This document shows, in pieces, positions 17,175-25,850 of a stretch of 64,000 nt of DNA. The DNA lies in NCBI RefSeq assembly GCF_008271745.1, contig NZ_VKKZ01000026.1, forward strand, positions 1 to 64,000, in the 5' to 3' direction. Positions within the stretch are counted from its first letter, which is position 1; every line of letters starts with the position of its first letter. The notes beneath the pieces were generated by a model that was given only the letters and a program-made list of their open reading frames with translations, was not told where the DNA came from and did not search any database. Origin of the DNA: Rufibacter glacialis. GTDB taxonomy: Bacteria > Bacteroidota > Bacteroidia > Cytophagales > Hymenobacteraceae. A program made the translations under genes and the position numbers.

Positions 17175-17903
17175 TTAGGCCTCCATGCCTGCCGTGAGGT
17201 GGTGGTAATCTTTGATGACGGTTTTCAGGAAATCACGGTCGGTCAGGTGGGTTTGTACGCCCATGACCTGTTTGGCGCGGTCTGCGATGCTAGAGAGGAG
17301 AGCCTCGTTCTGGTGCTCTATGGCCTTGGCCAGAAGCTTGCGCATGAGGGCCATGTCCTGGTCTGAGAGGGCGGCCACCTCAGGGAACACCAACTGGTAG
17401 TCTTCCTCTAGTTGCACCTGAAAGGGGTTGCGTCTTTTCACGGTCGTGGTTTTGATCACGCTGGTGCCGGCGGCCAGGTCGCCCAGGCGTTGTCCCTTGC
17501 CCGTGATCACGATGGAGGCAATGGCCACAATGCCGTAAAAGGTGATATCAATAATCCGGAAAACCCACCGCAGCAGATAGTCTCCCACGCTGGGCGATTG
17601 GCCATTGAGCTTGATCACTTTGATATCTTTGGCCCTTTTGCCCAAGGTCTGTCCGTTCATGAAGATCTCACAGAGTAGGTCGTAGAACAGGTAGGGCAGC
17701 ATGGCTGCTACCACGGCTACCACGATGGTGGTGGTACTGGGTGAAGAAGGGGCCAGCAGCGTGACAAAGGCCAGAATGCAAATCAACATCCACCCGAAAC
17801 ATACCACGGCATCAATCAGATACGCCAGTATGCGGTCGCCTACGCTGGCAATGGGGTACTCCACCTCCACGTTCTGCGTGGTCCTGATCTTGAGGGTGTC
17901 CAT
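17175..17903 (-). CDS. RDD-family membrane protein
   Basis: A 242-residue inner-membrane protein with three to four hydrophobic segments. The RDD signature is present: VGDRILAYLIDAVVCFGWM near residue 22 with the Arg-Asp pair spread over GDR...ID, and later GQTLGKRAKDIKVIKLNGQSPSVGDYLLRW. A soluble acidic C-terminal tail of about 90 residues follows. Function of RDD proteins is poorly known; some have been linked to ion exchange. It is divergent from the SpoIIM-like gene (69-bp gap). In Bacteroidota the RDD gene is commonly found beside the SpoIIM/DUF4129/MoxR/DUF58 set, as here, so it likely works with them. Confidence 0.88.
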   Translation of the reverse strand: MDTLKIRTTQNVEVEYPIASVGDRILAYLIDAVVCFGWMLICILAFVTLLAPSSPSTTTIVVAVVAAMLPYLFYDLLCEIFMNGQTLGKRAKDIKVIKLNGQSPSVGDYLLRWVFRIIDITFYGIVAIASIVITGKGQRLGDLAAGTSVIKTTTVKRRNPFQVQLEEDYQLVFPEVAALSDQDMALMRKLLAKAIEHQNEALLSSIADRAKQVMGVQTHLTDRDFLKTVIKDYHHLTAGMEA

Positions 17904-17942
17904 TTAAAAGGGAATCTGCTTTAATTACTTCTCTAAGTTAGA

Positions 17943-17950
17943 TATATTTG
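17943..17950 (+). promoter_or_regulatory. Bacteroidota-type -7 element for the SpoIIM-DUF58 operon
   Basis: TATATTTG matches the TAnnTTTG consensus exactly, 22 bp before the ATG at 17973. No perfect TTTG -33 element is seen at the usual distance. Confidence 0.6.
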
Positions 17951-17972
17951 GAAGAACACAAAAGCACGAGGC

Positions 17973-18935
17973 ATGCGCGAGGCCGCTTTCATCAAACAGA
18001 ACGCCCAAAAATGGAAACGGTACGCTACAGAGCCCACGGCCAACCCAGATGAACTGGCCAACCGGTTCATTGAGCTCACCGACGACCTCTCGTTCGCCCG
18101 CACCTTCTACCCCCAGTCAGACAATACCGAGTACCTCAACACCCTCACGGGCAAGGTGCACCAGGCCATTTACCGCAATAAGAAAGAGAAAGGCAACCGC
18201 TTTGTGCTTTTCTGGAAACAGGAGCTGCCCTTGCTGTTTCTGCAGTACCACCGGCAGCTGTTCTTCTCCTTCCTGATTTTCCTGGCCGCCTGTTTCATAG
18301 GCGCTATCTCGGCCTCGCAGGATGACACGTTTGTGCGCCTCATTCTGGGCGACAATTACGTGAACCAGACCCTGGCCAACATCAGGAAAGGTGATCCCAT
18401 GGCCGTCTACAAGCAGACCGGGGAGACCAGCATGTTCCTGATGATCACCATTAACAACATCAAAGTAGCCTTCACCGCCTTTGTCATGGGGGCGCTGCTG
18501 TCTGTGGGTACCTTCTGGATCCTGCTGCAAAACGGCATCATGCTGGGTGCATTCCAGTATTTTTTCTATAAACAGGGGATCTTGGCCACCTCGGTGCTTA
18601 CCATCTGGATCCATGGCACCCTGGAGATCTCCGCTATTGTGATTGCCGGTTGCGCGGGCTTTGTGATGGGCAACAGCCTGCTCTTCCCCAAGACCTTCTC
18701 CCGGATGGAGTCTTTCCGGCGCGGGGCCAAAGACGGCCTCAAGATAGTGGTGGGGCTGGTGCCCATCTTCATTATGGCCGGCTTCCTGGAAGGTTTTGTG
18801 ACCCGCCACACTGATATGCCGCTGTACGCCAGCCTGTCCATCATTCTGGGGTCTGCCGCGCTCATTGTGTTTTACTTTATCTATTACCCTTATTGGCTGC
18901 AGGCCAAAGCATCTGATGAAAGACCAGTTGATTGA
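17973..18935 (+). CDS. SpoIIM-family (DUF95) membrane protein
   Basis: A 320-residue inner-membrane protein. The first about 95 residues are soluble and helical (AAFIKQNAQKWKRYATE, ELTDDLSFARTFYP); then about six membrane segments follow, including the conserved ITINNIKVAFTAFVMGALLSVGTF and IWIHGTLEISAIVIAGCAGF stretches that define the stage II sporulation M family. In Bacteroidota, which do not sporulate, the protein is part of a conserved cluster and its role is not established. First gene of a tight + strand operon running to 24265; its last 20 bp overlap the next gene. Confidence 0.9.
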   Translation: MREAAFIKQNAQKWKRYATEPTANPDELANRFIELTDDLSFARTFYPQSDNTEYLNTLTGKVHQAIYRNKKEKGNRFVLFWKQELPLLFLQYHRQLFFSFLIFLAACFIGAISASQDDTFVRLILGDNYVNQTLANIRKGDPMAVYKQTGETSMFLMITINNIKVAFTAFVMGALLSVGTFWILLQNGIMLGAFQYFFYKQGILATSVLTIWIHGTLEISAIVIAGCAGFVMGNSLLFPKTFSRMESFRRGAKDGLKIVVGLVPIFIMAGFLEGFVTRHTDMPLYASLSIILGSAALIVFYFIYYPYWLQAKASDERPVD

Positions 18936-19806
18936 GTTGCGCGAAGAGCGGGACCTGGGGCAGAAACTGAACGCCACCTTTGCGTTTCTGCGGCAGAACT
19001 ACAGACCGCTCGCCCGCTGTATTCTGCTGTACGTGGTGCCCTTCGCGCTTCTGGCGGGTATCTTCTCGGGTATTTACCAGAGTACCCAGCTGGCAGAACT
19101 GTCAGGGAATGTGCGGTATGGTTCTCTGGGGGCTTATGCCTTTGCTTCTACCATAAACTCTGGCCATTATTGGGTAAGTATTTTCTTTACCCTGGTCAGC
19201 TTGGTGCTGCTGTGTATCACGGTGTATACCTACATGCTGGAGTACCTGGCCCAGGGCGGAAAGGTGGAAAATGTTGCTATCTGGGAACGTATCAAGGGGA
19301 ACTTCATTCCCTTGCTGTATTCTGCGGTGGGCGCCGCAGTGATTTGCGGCGTGGCTGCCTTGCTGTTGGTGCTGCCGGGTATTTACGTGATGGTGCCCTT
19401 GAGTTTGTTCGCGGTGGTCATGCTGGCCGAGGAAGTCAATTTCCTGGATGCCCTGGAACGCTGCTTCCATCTGGTCAAGGGCCGGTGGTGGGCCAGCTTT
19501 GGGTTTCTGTTGATCACGTTCATGCTGCAGGGCATCATTGGGTTTGCCGCCTCCTTGCCCGCCCTGGTGGTATACGTATTCCGGATTCTGCACCTGCCCG
19601 GCGGCGAAAGCGACCTGCTCCTGATTCTGGCCAGTTCCTTCACCACTATTGTAGGCCTGGTCTTGTACGTGATTGCCATTACCGCCATCGGGTTCCTGTA
19701 TTTTGACCTGGTGGAGCGCAAAGACGGGCTGGGCCTGCTGGAGAAGGTAAACCAGATAGGCGGCCCGGCCAGCGGATTTTCAGACATTCCCCAAAACCAG
19801 GCGTAA
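18916..19806 (+). CDS. Multi-pass membrane protein of the SpoIIM/MoxR cluster
   Basis: A 296-residue protein. Start chosen at ATG 18916 (MKDQLIELREERDLGQK), which overlaps the preceding gene by 20 bp; the frame is open 51 bp farther up but inside that gene. A short soluble N-terminus is followed by about six membrane segments (for example CILLYVVPFALLAGIF, YSAVGAAVICGVAALLLVLPGIYVMVPL). The pattern LPGIYVMVPLSLFAVVMLAEEVNFLDALERCFHLVKGRWW resembles the glycerophosphoryl diester phosphodiesterase membrane-domain / DUF975-like families of unknown role. It is a constant member of this cluster in Bacteroidota. Exact function unknown. Confidence 0.8.
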   Translation: MKDQLIELREERDLGQKLNATFAFLRQNYRPLARCILLYVVPFALLAGIFSGIYQSTQLAELSGNVRYGSLGAYAFASTINSGHYWVSIFFTLVSLVLLCITVYTYMLEYLAQGGKVENVAIWERIKGNFIPLLYSAVGAAVICGVAALLLVLPGIYVMVPLSLFAVVMLAEEVNFLDALERCFHLVKGRWWASFGFLLITFMLQGIIGFAASLPALVVYVFRILHLPGGESDLLLILASSFTTIVGLVLYVIAITAIGFLYFDLVERKDGLGLLEKVNQIGGPASGFSDIPQNQA

Positions 19807-19809
19807 AAC

Positions 19810-20535
19810 GTGCGGTCCACCATTCTCATCTTCCTGCTGCTGTTCTGGGGCAGTTTCCTGGCCTTCGCCACGGGGGCGGTGGTGCCGGTACCATCTTCGG
19901 CCGCACCACCTCGTTTAGAGGTGCGCCACCCAAACCCGCAGCGGCTGCAAGCCCTCCGGGAGAAACGGGAGTTCCAGTACCAACAGGATGTCAGGCCAGA
20001 CAGATCGCTCTGGGAGCGTTTCTGGCGCCGGATTGGGAAATTCCTGTCTAACCTGCTGGCGGGTACTTCTTACCAAGGTTTCTGGAAATACGTAGTATAC
20101 GCCATCGCCATCGGGACCACGGTATTTGTGGTGCTCAAGCTGTTGCAGGTGGATTTCACCGGCCTTCTAGGGCGCAAGGCCGCCCCTGCCGCGCTGGCCT
20201 ATGAGACCTACCGCGAGAACATCCATGAGATAGACTTCCAGACCCTTCTGGAAGAGGCCGAGGCGCAGGGCGATTACCGGCGGGCCGTGCGGCTCCACTA
20301 CCTGCGTACCCTCAAAGCCCTCACCGACCAGGGCCTCATTGACTGGAGGCCCGGGAAAACGAACCGGAGCTACGTCTCTGAGATTCCCCAGGGCCCTTAC
20401 CGGAAGCCCTTTGAGCGTCTTACCCAGTCCTTTGAGTACGTGTGGTACGGTGGGGCAGGGGTTGACCAGCCCACCTTTGAGGCGGTGCGGCGGTTGTTCC
20501 ATGATTTCAACGGTTCTTTACCAAAAGCAGCATGA
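19810..20535 (+). CDS. DUF4129 domain membrane protein
   Basis: A 241-residue protein starting with GTG 19810, three bases after the previous stop. It has a signal-like N-terminal hydrophobic segment (STILIFLLLFWGSFLAFA), a periplasmic loop, one membrane helix (YVVYAIAIGTTVFVVLKLL, about residues 95-115) and a cytoplasmic C-terminal DUF4129 domain (DYRRAVRLHYLRTLKALTDQGLIDWRPGKTNRSY). The DUF4129 domain commonly occurs next to MoxR and DUF58 genes. Its stop overlaps the next gene's ATG by four bases, evidence for translational coupling. Biochemical role not established. Confidence 0.85.
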   Translation: MRSTILIFLLLFWGSFLAFATGAVVPVPSSAAPPRLEVRHPNPQRLQALREKREFQYQQDVRPDRSLWERFWRRIGKFLSNLLAGTSYQGFWKYVVYAIAIGTTVFVVLKLLQVDFTGLLGRKAAPAALAYETYRENIHEIDFQTLLEEAEAQGDYRRAVRLHYLRTLKALTDQGLIDWRPGKTNRSYVSEIPQGPYRKPFERLTQSFEYVWYGGAGVDQPTFEAVRRLFHDFNGSLPKAA

Positions 20536-21716
20536 AAGGATACCGCTTCTACGCCCTGCTGCTAGGGGTGCTCTTCACCGGTTTTGTGGTGGTGGAGTAT
20601 TACCGGCCCAAACCTATTGACTGGAAAGAGACCTTTTCCAACAAAGACAAGATTCCGTACGGCACCTACGTACTCTTTGACCTGCTGCCCGACCTGTTCC
20701 CCGGCCAGCCGGTGACGCCCGTGCGGTTGCCGGTGATGAACCAGGTAGAAGAGGAGGCTTCCCAAAAACAACCCACCAATTACGTGTTTGTGAACGCCTC
20801 TTTCCGGGTAGACTCGCTGGACCTGCGGGCCCTACTGACGTTTGTGGGTAAAGGGAATAACGCGTTCATCAGTGCCCATTCCTTTTCCCGTCGGCTGCAG
20901 GATACCCTGGGCTTCACCACGGAAACCTCGCCCAAGGACAAAGGGGAGGCGCTGGGGCTCACCTTCACCCACCCGCAATTGCAGAAAAACAAACCCGTGC
21001 TCTATGCCTGGGCCAAGGTGAACCACACGCTGGTCATAAAGGCCGGCACCCAGGCGCGTGTGCTGGGGCAGAACACCACCGGTGACGCCAACTTCGTGCA
21101 GATCCCCTTCGGGAAGGGCAGTTTCTTTCTGCACTCAGCGCCTATGGCCTTCACCAATTACCACGTCCCTGCCCCTACGCAGACCGCCTACGCCTCCCAG
21201 GCGCTGTCTCATTTGCCGGTGCAGGCCGTCTGGTGGGATGAATACCAGAAGCAGGGACCGGTGGGGGACAAATCGGTGTTCCGGGTGTTGCTGAGCCATG
21301 AGCCGCTGGCCTGGGCGTATTACATCACGCTGGCTGGGTTGCTGTTGTTTGTGCTGTTTGAGAGCAAGCGCACCCAGCGTATTATTCCGGTCTGGGAGAA
21401 ACCCCGCAACACCACCCTGGAGTTTGTGCGTGTCATGGGCAACCTGTATTTTAACTACCGTGACCACGGCGTCATTGCCGAAAAGAAGATCAACTACTTT
21501 CTGGAGTACCTGCGCCTGCACTACCATGAGACCACCAACGTGCTGGACGAAGAACTGCAGGAGCGGGTAGCGGCCAAGTCTGGGGTTGCGCTATCGGCCG
21601 TGGCCGAGCTGTTCCGCCTCATCCACTACGCCCGTGCGGTTGACCGCCTGAAAGAACAGCCCTTGTGGCAACTGAACAAACATTTGGAAAGCTTTTACCG
21701 GCAAGCCAGCCGCTAA
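20532..21716 (+). CDS. DUF4350 domain membrane protein
   Basis: A 394-residue protein with a membrane helix at the N-terminus (FYALLLGVLFTGFVVVEYY), an extracytoplasmic domain that looks like the GATase-like DUF4350 fold (DKIPYGTYVLFDLLPDLFPGQPV ... GNNAFISAHSFSRRL), a second membrane helix near residue 265 (WAYYITLAGLLLFVLFE) and a cytoplasmic C-terminal tail of about 110 residues rich in Arg/His/Leu. It overlaps the upstream DUF4129 gene by four bases and precedes the MoxR ATPase by 8 bp. Constant partner in this cluster; function unknown. Confidence 0.85.
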   Translation: MKGYRFYALLLGVLFTGFVVVEYYRPKPIDWKETFSNKDKIPYGTYVLFDLLPDLFPGQPVTPVRLPVMNQVEEEASQKQPTNYVFVNASFRVDSLDLRALLTFVGKGNNAFISAHSFSRRLQDTLGFTTETSPKDKGEALGLTFTHPQLQKNKPVLYAWAKVNHTLVIKAGTQARVLGQNTTGDANFVQIPFGKGSFFLHSAPMAFTNYHVPAPTQTAYASQALSHLPVQAVWWDEYQKQGPVGDKSVFRVLLSHEPLAWAYYITLAGLLLFVLFESKRTQRIIPVWEKPRNTTLEFVRVMGNLYFNYRDHGVIAEKKINYFLEYLRLHYHETTNVLDEELQERVAAKSGVALSAVAELFRLIHYARAVDRLKEQPLWQLNKHLESFYRQASR

Positions 21717-21724
21717 CCTACTAT

Positions 21725-22720
21725 ATGGAACCACAAGAAGACACCGCGTTAGACTTGAAGCCCACGGCCAATTTCTCGGCCTTGCAAGAAGCTGTAGAGC
21801 AGATCAAGAACGAGCTCCGCAAACGGATCATTGGGCAGGAAGCCTTGATAGAACTGTTGCTGGTGGCCCTGCTGGCCGAAGGGCACGTGCTCATTGAAGG
21901 GGTGCCGGGTATTGCCAAGACCTTGACCGCCAAACTGCTGGCCCGCACCCTGGCCGTAGATTTTAGCCGCATCCAGTTCACCCCAGACCTCATGCCCTCT
22001 GACGTGCTGGGCACTTCTGTGTTCCACCCGGGTACGGCCACGTTTCAGTTCAAGCAGGGGCCCATCTTCTCCAACATCGTTCTGATTGACGAGATCAACC
22101 GCGCCCCGGCTAAAACGCAGGCCTCGTTGTTTGAGGTGATGGAAGAGCAGCAGATCACCCATGACGGTACCCAGTACAACCTGGATGCCCCGTTCATGGT
22201 GCTGGCTACCCAAAACCCCATTGAGCAGGAGGGAACCTACCGGCTGCCCGAGGCCCAACTGGACCGGTTCATGTTCAAGGTTCTGGTGCAGTACCCGTCA
22301 TTAGAGGAAGAAGTGGCCATTCTGGGCGTACACCACCACCGGCCGTCGGCGCAGCAGGGCCTGGAGCAGGTGCAGCCCGTACTTTCTGCCGCTCAAATCT
22401 CCGCCTTGCGGGAGCAGGTGCAAGGGGTACATGTGGCGGCCAACGTGCTGGAGTATATTGCCCAACTGGTGGTGCAGACCCGGGCGAACAAGTCGCTGTA
22501 CCTGGGGGCTTCCCCGCGGGCTTCACTGGCTTTGCTGAGCAGCGCCAAAGCCCTGGCCGCCCTGCGTAACCGCTCGTTCGTGACCCCCGAAGACGTGCAG
22601 GAACTGGCCCCGGCGGTACTGCGGCACCGGATCTTGCTTACCCCGGAACGGGAGATGGAAGGCGCTACCCCAGATGATGTAATCAAACAGATTATCCAGA
22701 AGATTGAGGTGCCCCGGTAA
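21725..22720 (+). CDS. MoxR-family AAA+ ATPase
   Basis: A 331-residue cytoplasmic ATPase. Start chosen at ATG 21725 because the upstream part of the frame lies inside the previous gene. Walker A is EGVPGIAKT (about residues 59-67), Walker B is NIVLIDEINRAPAKTQ, sensor 1 lies in MVLATQNPIEQEGTYRLPEAQLDRF and sensor 2 in GASPRASLALLSSAKALA. MoxR proteins act as chaperones with VWA or DUF58 partner proteins; the DUF58 gene just downstream is the likely partner. 201 bp separate them, longer than other gaps in this operon and containing a stretch resembling the dispersed near-palindrome. Confidence 0.93.
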   Translation: MEPQEDTALDLKPTANFSALQEAVEQIKNELRKRIIGQEALIELLLVALLAEGHVLIEGVPGIAKTLTAKLLARTLAVDFSRIQFTPDLMPSDVLGTSVFHPGTATFQFKQGPIFSNIVLIDEINRAPAKTQASLFEVMEEQQITHDGTQYNLDAPFMVLATQNPIEQEGTYRLPEAQLDRFMFKVLVQYPSLEEEVAILGVHHHRPSAQQGLEQVQPVLSAAQISALREQVQGVHVAANVLEYIAQLVVQTRANKSLYLGASPRASLALLSSAKALAALRNRSFVTPEDVQELAPAVLRHRILLTPEREMEGATPDDVIKQIIQKIEVPR

Positions 22721-22921
22721 CGATGATCCGCTTCGCTGCATATTTTGCTCTTTTCCCCTTGAATCGGCAGACATGCCTTACATCAATAGATACGCATTCC
22801 GTGCCCCTTCAAAGGGGTAGGACAAGGCGTCTCAAAGAGCAATAAACCTCTACTGCCAAGCTGAAACATCCAGCCTGTTTTTAACCCGTTTTCCCTGAAT
22901 CAACCCTAAAACGCCGTTCAC

Positions 22922-24265
22922 CTGAAAGCCCTGATAGCCTTCTTCCACCGCCTCTATTTCACCAGGTACTTTTTCTACGCCGTCTCTGCGGTGGTGGGCT
23001 TGTTTGTGCTGTCCTTCTTTTTCCCGGCGTTCCTGTTTCTGGTGAAGGTGCTGTTGGGGGTGCTGGTGCTGTGCGTGCTGTTGGACTTGGTGGCCTTGTT
23101 CCAGCCCCGGCAGGGGATCATGGCCTCCCGCAGTATGCAGGAGAAACTCTCCAACGGTAGCGAGAACCCGGTGTACCTGTACGTAGAGAACCATTATGCC
23201 TTCCCGGTACGGCTGGAGGTGCTGGAGGAATTGCCGTTCCAGTTCCAGAAGCGCGATGCCAGCTTTGCCGTGCAGGTGCCCCGCGGCGAGACGCACGTGA
23301 TCGAGTACCAGTTGCGGCCGGTTCGGCGCGGGGTGTATTCCTTTGGGGCCACCAACGTGTTGGTGAACGGCCCTTTGCAACTGGCGCGCCGCCGGTACCG
23401 GTTTGGGCAGGGGCAGGAGGTGGCGGTGTACCCGTCGTTTATTCAGATGCGGCAGTATGAATTGTTGGCCGCCTCGCAGCACCTTTCAGCCATGGGCATC
23501 AAAAAAATGCGCAAGGTGGGGCACAGCGCCGAGTTTGAGCAGATCAGGTCCTACGTGCCCGGCGATGACCCGCGCACCGTCAACTGGAAAGCCTCGGCGC
23601 GCAAAGCCGAACTGATGGTGAACCATTACCAGGACGAGAAAGCACAGCAGGTATATTGCCTCATAGACAAGGGGAGGGTCATGGAAATGCCTTTTGCCGG
23701 CCTGAGCCTGCTGGACTACGCCATCAACGCCACCCTGGTGTTATCTAATGTGGCGCTGCGCAAGGAAGACAAAGCGGGCCTGATCACCTTCTCTGACCAA
23801 ATCAGTTCTGTGTTGCCCGCCGAGCGCCGAACTTCCCAGTTGCAGAAGATTCTGGAGGTGCTCTACCACCAGACCACCAAGTTCCAGGAAACGGATTTCC
23901 AGCGGCTGTACGTGACCGTGCGGAGCAAGATAAAGCAGCGCAGCCTGCTGCTGCTGTTCACCAACTTTGAGACGCTCAACGGGGCCCAGCGCCAATTGCC
24001 GTATCTGCGCAAACTGGCCCGGCACCACCTGGTGCTGGTGGTTTTCTTCGAGAACACAGAAACCAATGACTTGCTCGCCAAACCGGCCCAGGACCTGGAG
24101 GAGATTTATCTTAAAGCCATGGCGGAGAAATTCGCCTATGAGAAGCGCCAGATTGTGAAGGAATTCACTGCGCACGGCATCCATTCCATCTTAACCCCAC
24201 CCGACCAGCTCACCGTGAACGCCATCAACAAATACCTGGAGTTCAAAGCGCGGGGGCTGCTGTAA
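22922..24265 (+). CDS. DUF58 protein (VWA-like), probable MoxR partner
   Basis: About 447 residues if translation begins at CTG 22922; the first ATG/GTG-type alternative is GTG 22991 (424 residues). The longer form is preferred because the bases from 22922 translate to LKALIAFFHRLYFTRYFFYAVSA, which matches the usual basic/aromatic N-terminus before the first membrane helix of DUF58 proteins; an in-frame stop at 22907 bounds it. Two membrane helices follow, then the DUF58 core: FEQIRSYVPGDDPRTVNWKASARKAELMV and a VWA-like domain (VYCLIDKGRVMEMPF) whose MIDAS is imperfect. It closes the MoxR operon. The CTG start could also reflect a sequence error at the start codon. Confidence 0.85.
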   Translation: MKALIAFFHRLYFTRYFFYAVSAVVGLFVLSFFFPAFLFLVKVLLGVLVLCVLLDLVALFQPRQGIMASRSMQEKLSNGSENPVYLYVENHYAFPVRLEVLEELPFQFQKRDASFAVQVPRGETHVIEYQLRPVRRGVYSFGATNVLVNGPLQLARRRYRFGQGQEVAVYPSFIQMRQYELLAASQHLSAMGIKKMRKVGHSAEFEQIRSYVPGDDPRTVNWKASARKAELMVNHYQDEKAQQVYCLIDKGRVMEMPFAGLSLLDYAINATLVLSNVALRKEDKAGLITFSDQISSVLPAERRTSQLQKILEVLYHQTTKFQETDFQRLYVTVRSKIKQRSLLLLFTNFETLNGAQRQLPYLRKLARHHLVLVVFFENTETNDLLAKPAQDLEEIYLKAMAEKFAYEKRQIVKEFTAHGIHSILTPPDQLTVNAINKYLEFKARGLL

Positions 24266-24428
24266 AACCAATGGTTCAGGAAAAAGCCCTGGCTTCCAAA
24301 CCCTCCCTTGGCTTATCTACAGTAATCTTCAGGGAACGGGGCTTTGGTTCCAAGCACCTGCTTGCTTGTCAGCCGATTCCACGGCGTTTTCTTAAAAAGG
24401 AGGGGAAATCAGCGAAAGGTCAGCTGGT

Positions 24429-25121
24429 TTAAATCAAGTCAAAGGCCCGCGCGTACTGTGACAGCTCAAATGACGAATGGGCTCCCAGTTTGGTTTTGAT
24501 GTTGCGGCGGTGCGTGTTCACGGTTTTCTCTGAGATGAACAGTTCCTCGGCTATTTCCACGGAGCTTTTCCCTAAGGAGACGTGTTTCAGGATCTCGCGC
24601 TCCCGGAGGCCCAGTTGGGCGAATTTCTGGTAATGCAGCCGCAGGAACGAGTTTTCCTCCAGCAGCCGGTTAACCTTGGCGGTGATGTGGTGCATGGGGT
24701 CCAGGCAGATGGCCAGGGAGATGGTGAGCAACGGGAGGCCTTCCTCGTCGCGCATGAAGATCTTGATGGTGCTCAGGTGCAGCATCCAATCTTCCTGCTC
24801 CTGGAACCGCACCTGTTGGAAAAAGGAGATGATCTCGTCTTCGTCGTTCCTGGTAAGCAGGCCATGGAGCAGCTTAGGAACATAGTCTGCGGACTCTATG
24901 GGATTGAAAAAGCGGGAATGGAACTCCCGGCCCATCTCCTGCAACTGGTCTAGCGTGACCCCGATTTGCTGCAATCCCCTGGCCGACATATACTCCACAG
25001 AAAGGTTGTTCCTGATGTTGTGGACCACCACCACTCCTGGCAAGTGATCGGCTATTGCCGCTATGGTTGCTATCCTCTCTTTGATTCCCTGCTGAAGACA
25101 CAATGATTGAGGATCTTTCAT
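24429..25121 (-). CDS. LuxR-type regulator with PAS-like sensor domain
   Basis: A 230-residue protein. Residues about 15-130 look like a PAS/sensor fold (ADHLPGVVVVHNIRNNLSVEYMSARGLQQIGVT). The C-terminal LuxR (GerE) helix-turn-helix is clear: LGLREREILKHVSLGKSSVEIAEELFISEKTVNTHRRNIKTKLG. No receiver domain and no membrane segment, so it probably senses a small ligand or partner in the cytoplasm. It lies downstream of the kaiB-kaiC pair on the same strand with about 730 bp between, including the kaiB terminator, so it is a separate transcription unit. Target genes unknown. Confidence 0.85.
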   Translation of the reverse strand: MKDPQSLCLQQGIKERIATIAAIADHLPGVVVVHNIRNNLSVEYMSARGLQQIGVTLDQLQEMGREFHSRFFNPIESADYVPKLLHGLLTRNDEDEIISFFQQVRFQEQEDWMLHLSTIKIFMRDEEGLPLLTISLAICLDPMHHITAKVNRLLEENSFLRLHYQKFAQLGLREREILKHVSLGKSSVEIAEELFISEKTVNTHRRNIKTKLGAHSSFELSQYARAFDLI

Positions 25122-25434
25122 GCTGCTCTTCCTTTTATTAAGTTCCTGAGGTACAAAGAAGGGATTTAATATAATTTAATCAAAGTAAATTTATAATTTA
25201 TATGCGAGATAAACCTTGAAAATACCTGTTTAAGAGGCTTTTTCTGAAAAATGCATGTTTTATGGCCTATCCTTTATGGTGTCTGTGCAGGTAAGGGTAA
25301 AATGACCAGTGAAGCTGAATCTTTACTTATATTTTTAAAAGAGGAACTGCTTAATAAAGCAGTCATCAGATATAATAAAATTTATATATTAAATAATAAA
25401 CAGTACTGAGTCAAAGGTTTAACCAATATAGTCT

Positions 25435-25625
25435 TTAGGAGGAAGGTTTGTCCTGTCTGGATAGAGGAGGTAGAATACCGGTCACGAAGAGCTCCCAGGC
25501 AGATGGGAGGCCACCTGAATTATCGGTTCCAAACTTAGCGTGACGAAAGTGCCGTATGCTAGGGCCTTAGTCAAACCAATGCTGCCCTTTCAGAACAAGT
25601 TCAAAGGTGATGGAAGGGTTGAAAA
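25435..25625 (+). ncRNA. Possible structured RNA or group II intron fragment
   Basis: A GC-richer island within AT-rich DNA. Visible stems: GTCACG (25481-25486) with CGTGAC (25539-25544), enclosing CTCCCA (25492-25497) with TGGGAG (25504-25509). No open frame longer than about 20 codons around these stems. The layout and wording (GTGACGAAAGTGCCGTATGC) remind me of the 5' RNA part of bacterial group II introns, but no domain V or maturase gene is present, so at best a remnant. Low confidence; identity needs a covariance search. Confidence 0.25.
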
Positions 25626-25643
25626 GGAAACGGCGTAAAAAAA

Positions 25644-25673
25644 AGCCACTCCCAGTTTTTACTTGTAGTGGCT
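25644..25673 (-). terminator. Terminator of the kaiC-kaiB operon (two-way)
   Basis: Stem AGCCACT (25644-25650) / AGTGGCT (25667-25673). The minus strand continues with seven T's (from 25643 down), the plus strand with CTTTTTT, so it could work both ways. Its stem sequence is the same as that of the tRNA-Asn terminator at 29794-29825. Confidence 0.75.
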
Positions 25674-25850
25674 CTTTTTTATGCTCCTTTTGGTCCTGGC
25701 CAATGAATCCTTAAGAAACCGAAAGCAGGAAAGGCCTAAATTCCATTATAAAGGCAGGAAAACGCTGTTTCTGGGCTGTTTAAAAAGGGTGGTTTTTTTT
25801 GCAAAAGCCGGGTCTGCCTACCTGGCACAATAGTCTAGAACTATGGTGCA

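Larger units (their letters stand above)
25122..25850. other. Long AT-rich intergenic region upstream of the LuxR gene
   Basis: 729 bp. Positions 25150-25400 are very AT-rich and likely hold the LuxR promoter (minus strand ACTTTG near 25184-25190). Positions 25430-25630 are GC-richer with possible RNA stems. 25644-25673 is a terminator. No protein gene is supported. Confidence 0.5.

Noticed and set aside
22850-23482. Minus-strand frame over the start of the DUF58 gene
   Set aside because: Gln/His-rich shadow of the DUF58 gene.
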